Shown here: in pieces, positions 1-5,685 of the stretch
Layout of the letters: each line of letters opens with the position of its first letter
How positions within the stretch are numbered: position 1 is the stretch's first letter
From: Bacilli bacterium
GTDB taxonomy: Bacteria; Bacillota_I; Bacilli_A; RF39; UBA660
Assembly (NCBI GenBank): GCA_022793145.1
Contig: JAAWCI010000049.1
Location: forward strand, 1-13,234
Direction: 5' to 3'
Length of the DNA: 13,234 bases
The notes under the pieces: generated by a model
What the model was told of the DNA's origin: nothing
Databases searched by the model: none
What the model saw: only the letters and a program-made list of their open reading frames with translations
Position numbers and translations under genes: made by a program

Positions 1-59
<59 letters not shown>

Positions 60-76
60 TTTATAAATTATGACTT

Positions 77-153
77 GGCCTGTTGGTGAAGTGGTTGAAC
101 ACACATGCCTTTCACGCATGCATTCACGAGTTCAAATCTCGTACAGGTCACCA
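77..153 (+). tRNA. tRNA-Glu (UUC)
   Basis: This is a complete glutamate tRNA. The 5' acceptor strand GGCCTGT (77-83) pairs with ACAGGTC (143-149) with one G-U pair, the anticodon loop carries TTC inside CCTTTCACG, the T arm has GAGTTCAAATCTC, and CCA is encoded at 151-153. A terminator follows ten bases later. Confidence 0.96.
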
Positions 154-162
154 AATTTGAGT

Positions 163-190
163 AAAACGAAGAATACCTTCGTTTTTTATT
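163..190 (+). terminator. Terminator of the tRNA operon
   Basis: AAAACGAAG (163-171) pairs perfectly with CTTCGTTTT (177-185) around a five-base loop, and T residues run on to the end. It ends the tRNA-Ile/tRNA-Glu transcript. The next gene's ribosome site begins only a few bases later. Confidence 0.85.
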
Positions 191-208
191 TTTCTTGGAG
201 GTGAATAG

Positions 209-1957
209 ATGAAAAAAGAAGCATTCAAAGAATCCATTTATAATTTTAAGAAAGCATGGAAATTTGCTAGAAAACAAAAGAAACTTTTAATTGGATATTT
301 TATTTTATCTTTAGGGCTTTGTTTGATCAGTGCGATTGCACCTATGCTAGATGCCAAAGGACTATTATATTTGACAGCAGGGAAATGGAATTCTTTATTT
401 TTAATTGCTGCCTTGATACTCATAGTAGAAATTACAAGAAATACTTGCCGTTTTTTTTCTCAGCGTTGTAGTCAAATCTTTTTTAGAGAAACATTACTAC
501 AAATTCAATATACAATGGCTACAGAGATGTTAAAGTTGGAAACAGAAGAGATTGATCATCATTCTACTGGAACCTTTATAGATAGACTTACCAAAGATAC
601 TGGTGATATTGCCAATATTTTCACGCAATTGAATTATTCGATTACTGATATTTTATCAAATATTGGAGTTATGGCAGCAATATTTATCATTAATAAGTGG
701 GTATTTTTTTATTTCTTAATCGGATTAATTATACTATATTTGATGAATCGAATTAAAATGAAAAAGTATTTTACATTAGATAAAGAACTTCGAAAAATTA
801 ATGAACGAAACACAGGACTTACAAGTGAATTGATTCGAGGAATGCGAGATATTAAAGTACTAAATGCAGGTACGACATTTTTAAATAAATTAAGAGATAA
901 ATTATCGACATCCAATCAAGAGCGATATAAAATGAGTGGAATTATGAGAAGATATCAATGGCTTACTGGTTCCTTCCAGGATGTATTAACATTTTTATTT
1001 AATGTTTTAGGTATTTATCTTGTTTCTATTCATAATTTAACAATATCTAATTTTGTAATTCTTTATATGTATCAGTCACAAGTATATAACTTACTTAGTT
1101 ATATGACACAATTTTTAGAACATTATAAAAACTTTAATGTTTCTGCAGAAAGAGTATTCCAAGTGTTGGATGATGACGTTTTTAAAAAGGAAATTTTTGG
1201 AGAAAAACATATTGGAAAAATTAATGGTGATTTTGAATTTAAAAATGTAACTTTTTCTTATGCTAATGGGAAACCAATTTTAAAGAATTTAAATTTTTCT
1301 GTATCTGCTAACGAAACTGTTTCTTTTGTAGGAAAAAGTGGAGCAGGAAAGTCAACGATTTTTAGTTTATTAACCAGACTTTATCCAGTACATAAGGGAA
1401 AAATATTAATAGATGGACATGATATAAATACTTTAGATAAAGATTCTATTCGAGACAATATTTCGATTATTACTCAAAATCCTTATATTTTCAATTTTTC
1501 ATTAAGAGAAAACTTAAAAATAGTAAAAGAAGATGTAACAGATGAAGAAATGATAGAAGCTTGTAAAATGGCTTGCTTACATGACTTCATTATGACTTTA
1601 GAAAACGGATATGATACTGTAGTAGGAGAAGGTGGGCTTACTTTATCAGGAGGAGAAAGACAGAGATTAGCAATAGCGAGAGCACTTCTTAAAAAAACAG
1701 AAATTATATTGTTTGATGAAGCTACTAGTGCACTTGATAATAAAAAGCAAAATAGCATTCGAAAAGCTATAAAAAATATGCAAGGAGAATATACTATATT
1801 AATGATTGCTCATCGACTTAGTACTGTAATTGATAGTGACCGTATTATTGTCATTGATGAAGGAAAAGTAGTTGATGAAGGAACTCATGAATACTTGCTA
1901 CATCATTCAGACTTATATAGAGATTTATATGAGCAAGAATTAGAAGAAGCTAGATAA
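209..1957 (+). CDS. ABC transporter, fused permease and ATPase (exporter half-transporter)
   Basis: This 582-residue membrane protein has the usual exporter layout: a six-helix transmembrane domain over roughly residues 20-320, then an ATPase domain over about 335-575. The ATPase motifs are all intact: Walker A GKSGAGKST (375-383), Q-loop Gln423, signature LSGGERQ (479-485), Walker B ILFDEATSALD with catalytic Glu504, and switch His535. It should therefore hydrolyse ATP, and it would act as a dimer in the cytoplasmic membrane. No partner half-transporter gene lies beside it, so it may be a homodimer; lipid, drug or peptide export are all possible and the substrate cannot be read from sequence. 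The ATG at 209 has a TGGAGGTG site about five bases upstream. The gap from the tRNA terminator leaves almost no room for a private promoter. A strong terminator overlaps the stop codon. Confidence 0.95.
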   Translation: MKKEAFKESIYNFKKAWKFARKQKKLLIGYFILSLGLCLISAIAPMLDAKGLLYLTAGKWNSLFLIAALILIVEITRNTCRFFSQRCSQIFFRETLLQIQYTMATEMLKLETEEIDHHSTGTFIDRLTKDTGDIANIFTQLNYSITDILSNIGVMAAIFIINKWVFFYFLIGLIILYLMNRIKMKKYFTLDKELRKINERNTGLTSELIRGMRDIKVLNAGTTFLNKLRDKLSTSNQERYKMSGIMRRYQWLTGSFQDVLTFLFNVLGIYLVSIHNLTISNFVILYMYQSQVYNLLSYMTQFLEHYKNFNVSAERVFQVLDDDVFKKEIFGEKHIGKINGDFEFKNVTFSYANGKPILKNLNFSVSANETVSFVGKSGAGKSTIFSLLTRLYPVHKGKILIDGHDINTLDKDSIRDNISIITQNPYIFNFSLRENLKIVKEDVTDEEMIEACKMACLHDFIMTLENGYDTVVGEGGLTLSGGERQRLAIARALLKKTEIILFDEATSALDNKKQNSIRKAIKNMQGEYTILMIAHRLSTVIDSDRIIVIDEGKVVDEGTHEYLLHHSDLYRDLYEQELEEAR

Positions 1958-1988
1958 GCATCATTTTCTGATGCTTTTCTTTTTTCTA
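1956..1988 (+). terminator. Terminator of the ABC transporter gene
   Basis: AAGCATCA (1956-1963) pairs with TGATGCTT (1969-1976) around TTTTC and is followed by TTCTTTTTTC. The stem overlaps the TAA stop codon. Confidence 0.85.
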
Positions 1989-1997
1989 TGATATAAT
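1989..1997 (+). promoter_or_regulatory. Extended -10 promoter for the interrupted gene at 2028
   Basis: TGATATAAT is a perfect -10 box (1992-1997) with the extended TG element. No good -35 box is present, because the preceding terminator occupies that position. It lies 30 bases upstream of an ATG that has an AGAGGAG ribosome site. Confidence 0.55.
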
Positions 1998-2027
1998 AAA
2001 AGACAGTTTATTTAGAGGAGAAAGTGT

Positions 2028-2624
2028 ATGGATCATATAAATTATAAGGAAAGTGATATGTCTGTTTATCATGAACTAATTAATATTGAAATGGGCTATG
2101 AAATATCCATCCCTCATGAATGGTATTTCTTAAATTTATTAACAAGACAAGAAATAAAAAAGAATAGAGAAATTGCGACTTTGTTAGTAAAATATGTTTT
2201 GGCATTATATCCAAACTATCAATGGACTTTTTATGATCCTGAAAACTATATGGCTACTGCTGTAGTAGAAAGTGAATTATGTATTTAATTTTTCTTACAA
2301 AAATATAAATATCAAATTCCAGTAACAGAAGAATACATAGAAAAAGCAATGACATTTGGAGATATTGTAACAGATTTTTTAATTAGATATCGAAATTATA
2401 GTTTGATTAAATGTTTAGGGCAAAATATTATTATTACAGCAAGAAGCGATTGTCATAAAAGATTTGAAGAACTTTTATCAAAAGGTTATTCCATTCAAAG
2501 AAGAGCGAAGCTTTATTATTGTCAAGGATTTCATAAGCTTCCTGTATTACCAACTAGAGATATTGCTTATCCTTTTGAAGAATGGATTGAAGCAGAAAAT
2601 GGAGAATATATGAAAATTATATAA
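2028..2624 (+). pseudogene. Unrecognised gene interrupted by one in-frame TAA
   Basis: One reading frame runs from the ATG at 2028 to the TAA at 2622-2624, about 197 residues, and is broken only by a TAA at 2286-2288. The first part gives 86 residues ending ESELCI. Without any shift, the frame after the stop resumes at once as FFLQKYKYQIPVTEEYIEKA and continues to EAENGEYMKII. The part after the stop has no ribosome site before its first internal ATG (2349), so it is probably not a separate gene. The promoter and the AGAGGAG site at the 5' end look intact. A single CAA-to-TAA change would explain the break. I do not recognise the family: the protein is soluble, rich in aromatic and charged residues, and has no signal peptide. 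Alternatives are a sequencing error or two independent small genes. Confidence 0.6.
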
Positions 2625-2664
2625 ATAATATTTTTAGAAAAGAATAAGAAACAAAACAAATCTA

Positions 2665-2693
2665 TTGACATTGCCAATCAAATTCGGTAAAAT
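2665..2693 (+). promoter_or_regulatory. Promoter of tRNA-Ser
   Basis: A perfect TTGACA (2665-2670) and TAAAAT (2688-2693) are separated by 17 bases. The predicted start point lies a few bases before the tRNA at 2708, giving a very short 5' leader typical of tRNA genes. Confidence 0.8.
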
Positions 2694-2707
2694 GGTAAAT
2701 GTCAGAT

Positions 2708-2798
2708 GGAGTAGTACTCAAGAGGCTGAAGAGGCGCCCCTGCTAAGGGTGTAGGTCGGGTAACTGGCGCGAGAGTTCAAATCTCTCCTACTCCGCCA
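2708..2798 (+). tRNA. tRNA-Ser (GCU)
   Basis: GGAGTAG (2708-2714) pairs with CTACTCC (2788-2794), the anticodon GCT is at 2742-2744 in the loop CTGCTAA, the long variable arm expected of tRNA-Ser is present, the T arm reads GAGAGTTCAAATCTCTC, and CCA is encoded at 2796-2798. It has its own promoter and terminator. Serine tRNA genes are common integration sites, and the DNA beyond this one looks like remnants of a mobile element. Confidence 0.96.
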
Positions 2799-2809
2799 TT
2801 TATGCTAGT

Positions 2810-2846
2810 AAAATCTTGCAAACCGAAAGGTAGCAAGATTTTTTAT
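2810..2846 (+). terminator. Terminator of tRNA-Ser
   Basis: AAAATCTTGC (2810-2819) pairs with GCAAGATTTT (2833-2842), followed by further T residues. Confidence 0.85.
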
Positions 2847-2856
2847 ATTTTACAAA

Positions 2857-2896
2857 ATTATCACAAAGTATCATGAATTATTACAAAAAATCATCA
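2857..2896. repeat. Two tandem 20-bp imperfect direct repeats beside tRNA-Ser
   Basis: ATTATCACAAAGTATCATGA (2857-2876) is followed directly by ATTATTACAAAAAATCATCA (2877-2896); 16 of 20 positions match. A partial third unit, TTTTACAAA, precedes them. The position just outside a tRNA gene and the size suit arm-type binding sites of a tyrosine integrase, but no integrase gene is in the window. Confidence 0.5.
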
Positions 2897-2956
2897 TTTT
2901 CGGCACTCTTGAAAAAAGGGTTATCTATCGATAAATAAAGGGTATAAAAAAGAGCT

Positions 2957-3022
2957 ATGCTAAAAAAAGTGAGCGAAAATACATTAATAAAATTAAAAAA
3001 GAGAAATGGAGTAAATAATTAA
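2957..3022 (+). CDS. Possible 21-residue leader peptide
   Basis: A short frame from ATG 2957 encodes a basic peptide, MLKKVSENTLIKLKKRNG plus VNN. Its TAA overlaps the ATG of the next gene as TAATG, an arrangement typical of translational coupling. The ribosome site is weak (AAGAG), so translation is uncertain. Its role, if any, would be to couple or regulate translation of the 75-residue protein. Confidence 0.3.
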   Translation: MLKKVSENTLIKLKKRNGVNN

Positions 3023-3249
3023 TGGAAAAAGATTTCCAAAATCTAAGGTTTAATATAACCGAAGATATGAACAACACTTTTATTGAACTTCTATTAACTA
3101 AACAAATGTTAGAAAATAAAAAAACTAAGAAAAAAGATAGACAACTTTTAGAGGAACATCTTAATAACTTAAAAAATCAATTTGTTTTAGATTTTAGAAA
3201 GAACAATGTTGAAGAAAGAAAAATCTATAATGAACTAATGAACAAGTAA
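3022..3249 (+). CDS. Small charged helical protein of unknown function
   Basis: This frame encodes 75 residues, almost all predicted helical and rich in Lys, Glu, Asn and Leu, for example QLLEEHLNNLKNQF, so a coiled coil is possible. There is no signal peptide, membrane segment or cysteine motif. The ATG at 3022 has TGGAG about ten bases upstream, overlaps the stop of a 21-codon frame, and is followed by a terminator whose loop holds the stop codon. These signals support a real, separately ended gene. It lies among the remains of a mobilizable element and may be one of the small accessory proteins such elements carry. I recognise no family. Confidence 0.55.
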   Translation: MEKDFQNLRFNITEDMNNTFIELLLTKQMLENKKTKKKDRQLLEEHLNNLKNQFVLDFRKNNVEERKIYNELMNK

Positions 3250-3268
3250 AAACCTTGTTCTTTTTTTG
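3240..3268 (+). terminator. Terminator of the 75-residue gene
   Basis: GAACAAG (3240-3246) pairs with CTTGTTC (3254-3260), followed by seven T residues. The stop codon lies in the loop. Confidence 0.8.
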
Positions 3269-3382
3269 CATTTTTTTATAAAAAATTTTATATTTATTTT
3301 TCAACTTTTTACTCGAAAAATAGATATACAATATAAAATAAACCTTTTAAAATAAAATAAAGGAACTTTCATTTTAAAAAAT

Positions 3383-3415
3383 GGTACAGTTTGTCAAAAA
3401 TACTGTGCCTTTTTT
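3383..3415 (+). terminator. Orphan terminator-like hairpin
   Basis: GGTACAGT (3383-3390) pairs with ACTGTGCC (3402-3409) with one G-U pair, followed by six T residues. No open frame ends here. The 115 bases between the previous terminator and this one (3269-3382) hold only an A+T-rich stretch with weak -10-like boxes near 3327-3338. A short non-coding transcript ending here is possible but unproven. Confidence 0.6.
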
Positions 3416-3524
3416 CTTTGTTTTTTCTTGTTAAACTGTAATCATAAAGCCAAGTTGCAACGAACTTTGTAAAAAAAATATTTATTATAAAAAGTGGCAT
3501 CCCCACTAAAGAGAGATGATTTAG

Positions 3525-3785
3525 ATGATAGATAACAATACAGTAAATTATAAAATATTAAGTGAGATTAAAGTAGAAATAGCAAAGGTTATGATTAGCA
3601 AATATACAGAGGGAAAAGTTACACAAGCTGACTTAACAAAGTTTGCTAAGGTAGTAAATCGACAACAATAAAATAATAATTCAAGAAGTAGTTTAGATAA
3701 TCGCATTGCTAGTATATATGCTACTGTTCAAAAATTATATGACAACTATGATGAATATAATAAAATCTACAATTCGGAAAACTAA
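3525..3785 (+). pseudogene. Small unrecognised gene broken by an in-frame TAA
   Basis: ATG 3525 opens a 48-residue frame ending AKVVNRQQ at a TAA (3669-3671). The same frame continues past the stop as NNNSRSSLDNRIASIYATVQ and so on to a second TAA at 3783-3785, for about 85 codons with one internal stop. The local context CAA CAA TAA AAT suggests a CAA-to-TAA mutation. A GAGAG purine run lies about nine bases before the ATG. The product would be small, soluble and helical. It sits shortly before the relaxase remnant, where mobilizable elements often carry small accessory genes. The first 48 residues could still be a functional short protein. Confidence 0.45.
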
Positions 3786-3890
3786 AATTAAACTTATATC
3801 AAGCTAAACTAAGGCTATTCACAAGCTATATTAAGCTATGAATAAGCCTAAAAACCTTATAAAACCTAAGAAAGAGAGGATTTGATTAAA

Positions 3891-4068
3891 ATGAAATATG
3901 GTATATTATTAATAAAGTGTTCTTGCTAATGTAAATACTACTAAAAATGAGTACATTGTCAATTATAACGATATACTTTATACTGTTCCCAAAAAAGATA
4001 TTAAAAAAATAATGTGGGCAATAGATATGGGTTGTGATAACTATTATGAATATAAATATTATATCTAA
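3891..4068 (+). pseudogene. Small frameshifted gene of unknown function
   Basis: ATG 3891 follows a good AGAGAGGA site and starts MKYGILLIK, but this frame stops at 3927. The +1 frame, which has stops just before about 3916, is open from there to TAA 4066-4068 and reads as a plausible protein: VLANVNTTKNEYIVNYNDIL, then a segment containing VPKKDIKKIMWAID, ending YEYKYYI. Loss of one base near 3917-3919 would restore a single frame of about 58 codons. I recognise no family. It is one of three broken small genes in a row. Confidence 0.4.
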
Positions 4069-4085
4069 AAGTTGTGTTCAACTTT
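4068..4085 (+). repeat. Perfect inverted repeat before the relaxase remnant
   Basis: AAAGTTG (4068-4074) and CAACTTT (4079-4085) are exact reverse complements around TGTT. There is no T run, so it is not a normal terminator. Its place about 70 bases before the relaxase-like start fits an oriT-type hairpin, but I see no confirmed nick site. Confidence 0.45.
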
Positions 4086-4156
4086 ATGACTGAGAAATGA
4101 AAAAAGTACGCTACAATTAATATAGCCAAATCAAACCTGTAGAAAGGAAGTAAAAA

Positions 4157-4186
4157 ATGGCAATTTTACATTTCAATAGTAAATGA
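4157..4186 (+). pseudogene. N-terminal remnant of a MobA/MobL-type relaxase
   Basis: After an AGGAAG ribosome site, ATG 4157 reads MAILHFNSK and then TGA. Relaxases of the MobA/MobL family typically begin with MAIYHF or a close variant followed by a short strand, so this nine-codon frame looks like the start of such a gene cut off almost at once. The rest of the relaxase is absent: the next bases are the promoter of an unrelated gene. The resemblance rests on few residues, so the call is tentative. Confidence 0.4.
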
Positions 4187-4215
4187 TTGTATAAAATAAG
4201 AAAATATGCTATAAT
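4187..4215 (+). promoter_or_regulatory. Promoter of the 92-residue gene
   Basis: TTGTAT (4187-4192) and a perfect TATAAT (4210-4215) are 17 bases apart, and the -10 box has the extended TG element (TGCTATAAT). It begins immediately after the relaxase remnant's stop. Confidence 0.8.
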
Positions 4216-4239
4216 CTAATTATCAAAGGAGGAAAAAAT

Positions 4240-4518
4240 ATGGCATATTCTGAAGATTTTAAAGCAAAGGTTAAAAAAACTTATCCAGCTTGGGAGGAAA
4301 TGCATCAACTTTTGGATGATGGGGATTTAGAAACAGTTGGTAAAGGTTTATACGATTCATCAATGAAATTCTTTACGCCAGAAGAAATTGTGCAAGCAGT
4401 TGAAAGCTTGAATTTTCTATCAATATATCAAAAAGCTAAAGATTTAATTGGGAAAAAAGCTTTATATCAAGAATGGGAAGAAATAAAAAAAACACAAAAA
4501 AAACCAATGGGTATGTAA
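4240..4518 (+). CDS. Small soluble protein of unknown function
   Basis: This intact 92-residue protein starts at ATG 4240 behind a strong AAAGGAGG site, with a good promoter 25 bases further up and a terminator just after the stop. It is predicted to be helical and acidic-to-neutral, with a Lys-rich tail (KKTQKKP). It has no signal peptide, membrane segment or metal motif. Segments such as FFTPEEIVQAVESLNFLSIY suggest a compact helical bundle. It is the only clearly healthy gene between the degraded region and the divergent pair at 5512/5686, so it may be cargo left by the mobile element. I do not recognise the family. Confidence 0.75.
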   Translation: MAYSEDFKAKVKKTYPAWEEMHQLLDDGDLETVGKGLYDSSMKFFTPEEIVQAVESLNFLSIYQKAKDLIGKKALYQEWEEIKKTQKKPMGM

Positions 4519-4520
4519 AG

Positions 4521-4546
4521 ATATAGTTTAATTGCTATATTTTTTT
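4521..4546 (+). terminator. Terminator of the 92-residue gene
   Basis: ATATAG (4521-4526) pairs with CTATAT (4535-4540), followed by six further T residues. The stem is short and A+T-rich. Confidence 0.6.
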
Positions 4547-4560
4547 GTCGGCTTATTTAG

Positions 4561-4588
4561 GACTAGACAAGGCAATATTGCCCTAGTC
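4561..4588. repeat. Compact palindrome with a 12-bp core
   Basis: GACTAG (4561-4566), a four-base bulge ACAA, the perfect palindrome GGCAATATTGCC (4571-4582) and CTAGTC (4583-4588) together form one imperfect cruciform or hairpin. No T run follows. It could be a protein-binding or recombination site. Confidence 0.6.
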
Positions 4589-4637
4589 GATTGTAATTAG
4601 GCGAAACATATCCCTAGTGGTATAATACACTTTTTTT

Positions 4638-4750
4638 ATACCAAAGTTTGGTGCATTTATTTTGGTGCTTATACCAAACATTTTTAAACTCATACCAAAA
4701 CGAAAGTAAGTTAAATGTATAAACAGAACCAAAAATGAAAAGTTTTGGTA
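4638..4750. repeat. Cluster of seven ACCAAA/TTTGGT motifs (iteron-like)
   Basis: ACCAAA occurs at about 4640, 4673, 4694 and 4729, and its complement TTTGGT at about 4647, 4661 and 4744. Three copies are extended to ATACCAAA. They form nested inverted pairs: ACCAAAGTTTGGT (4640-4652), TTTGGT and ACCAAA six bases apart (4661-4678), and ACCAAAA with TTTTGGT (4729-4749). This density is far above background and suits a multi-site binding region for one DNA-binding protein. Confidence 0.6.
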
Positions 4751-4876
4751 ATTGATTTAAAGGGTAAATAACGAGGCATCGGATTATTGTCTTTGTAAAT
4801 ATGCTTATAATGTACCTTTTAAGGTGTTTATTATACTCTAGGTTGCTTGTAATCTCTATTAGATAGTATGATTATG

Positions 4877-4915
4877 AAAAAATCTTGTAAATAAAAAATT
4901 TACAGGATTTTTTTA
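4877..4915. terminator. Bidirectional A+T-rich terminator-like hairpin
   Basis: AATCTTGTAAAT (4881-4892) pairs with ATTTACAGGATT (4898-4909) with one G-U pair. The stem is flanked by six A on the left and a T run on the right, so it could stop transcripts in either direction. No gene ends directly at it. Confidence 0.55.
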
Positions 4916-4986
4916 GTATATGTTATATAATGAAGGAAATATTGATGTAGCTTCGAAATCATTCTTTTTTGAAAATAAAATATAAC

Positions 4987-5015
4987 AAAAAAGATTGAAA
5001 CGAATTCAATCTTTT
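4987..5015 (-). terminator. Terminator of the leftward Pro/Glu-rich protein gene
   Basis: On the minus strand AAAAGATTGAA pairs with TTCAATCTTTT around five bases and ends in six T residues. It begins three bases after the TAA of the leftward gene. Confidence 0.8.
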
Positions 5016-5017
5016 GA

Positions 5018-5512
5018 TTAACGGATATGTCTTGGAGGGCAGTCTTCAAAAGAGCAATCTTCAACATGATCCTCTGGTGATGGGCCACCCGTTTCATGAC
5101 AATCGTGTAACCAAGAAGACTCGGCTGGAGGAGTTACTTCTGGGATGCGATAATCATCCTCTCTTTCAGAAGGCTCTTCTGGAAATGGAATCTCTGGAAT
5201 TTCTGGTTTCTCTGGAATTTCCTCTTGATTTTGATTAGGCTCTATAGTAATATGATCCTGTTCAGTCATAGCATAAGGACTAAAAAGATTTTCAACTTCA
5301 GAATAAGAAAAAGTAATGTTTTTTCCATATAATAAATTATTTGTTTTATGCGTTATTTCCTCTCGTGATATTGGTTTTCCAGATCCTAAACTATTTATCA
5401 ACAAATTATATGCTACTTGGGAAGGTATCCCTTCCACAATTAAAGTTGTAGTAGTAGGTAAAGTTGTCTCCCCCTCTTTTTTTTGCGCAAATTGTAAAAA
5501 TTCGTCTTTCAT
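5018..5512 (-). CDS. Acidic Pro/Glu-rich protein with a Cys-containing tail, unknown function
   Basis: This protein has 164 residues if started at the ATG at 5512, which has AAAGGAAAGGTG upstream; a GTG three codons earlier (5521) is possible but would sit on the ribosome site. Residues 1-90 look like a small folded domain. Residues 97-115 are a Pro-Glu-Ile linker (EIPEKPEIPEIPFPEEP). The tail carries Cys138, Cys153 and Cys158 with several His and acidic residues (LHDCHETGG, EDCSFEDCPP), which could bind metal or form disulfides. There is no signal peptide or membrane segment. The coding DNA of the tail is clearly richer in G+C than its neighbours. It is divergent from a LysR-type regulator, so that regulator may control it. 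I do not recognise the family. Confidence 0.75.
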   Translation of the reverse strand: MKDEFLQFAQKKEGETTLPTTTTLIVEGIPSQVAYNLLINSLGSGKPISREEITHKTNNLLYGKNITFSYSEVENLFSPYAMTEQDHITIEPNQNQEEIPEKPEIPEIPFPEEPSEREDDYRIPEVTPPAESSWLHDCHETGGPSPEDHVEDCSFEDCPPRHIR

Positions 5513-5531
5513 AATATTCACCTTTCCTTTT

Positions 5532-5560
5532 ATTATATAAAATCATACTATAAATTGTAA
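5532..5560 (-). promoter_or_regulatory. Promoter of the leftward gene
   Basis: On the minus strand TTACAA and a perfect TATAAT are 17 bases apart (complement of 5555-5560 and 5532-5537). The predicted start point would leave a leader of only about 13 bases, just enough for the ribosome site. Confidence 0.45.
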
Positions 5561-5634
5561 TAGCAATATAGAATGTTAATATGTGTAAACCTAAAAATAA
5601 CCTTTTATATTTTTATTGAAGTAAAGAAAATTCA

Positions 5635-5661
5635 TTGACTTTTTAAGGTTTCTCGTATAAT
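5635..5661 (+). promoter_or_regulatory. Promoter of the LysR-type regulator
   Basis: TTGACT (5635-5640) and a perfect TATAAT (5656-5661) are 15 bases apart, shorter than the ideal 17, which suggests a weak or assisted promoter. It lies 25 bases before the chosen ATG. Confidence 0.6.
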
Positions 5662-5685
5662 ATAAAATCAATGGGAGGGGACATT

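Larger units (their letters stand above)
4547..5017. other. Gene-free stretch rich in inverted repeats
   Basis: I see no coding frame with a ribosome site here. The stretch holds a palindromic hairpin (4561-4588), a cluster of ACCAAA/TTTGGT motifs (4638-4750), a bidirectional hairpin (4877-4915) and the terminator of the leftward gene (4987-5015). The make-up resembles an old replication or control region rather than random spacer, but nothing identifies it. Confidence 0.5.

Noticed and set aside
2857..2896. CRISPR array
   Set aside because: There are only two adjacent repeats with no unique spacers between them, and no cas gene is nearby.
2028..4068. A recoded genetic code in which TAA is read as an amino acid
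   Set aside because: Most intact genes here end at TAA followed at once by terminators, so TAA is a normal stop. Gene decay explains the internal stops better.
4806..4811. Promoter TATAAT in the gene-free stretch
   Set aside because: The nearest -35-like box (TTGTCT, 4787) is only 13 bases away and no gene or terminator-bounded transcript follows.
5014..5540. Rightward open frames opposite the Pro/Glu-rich protein gene
   Set aside because: They lack ribosome sites and promoters. The leftward frame has both, plus a terminator, so these are antisense shadows.
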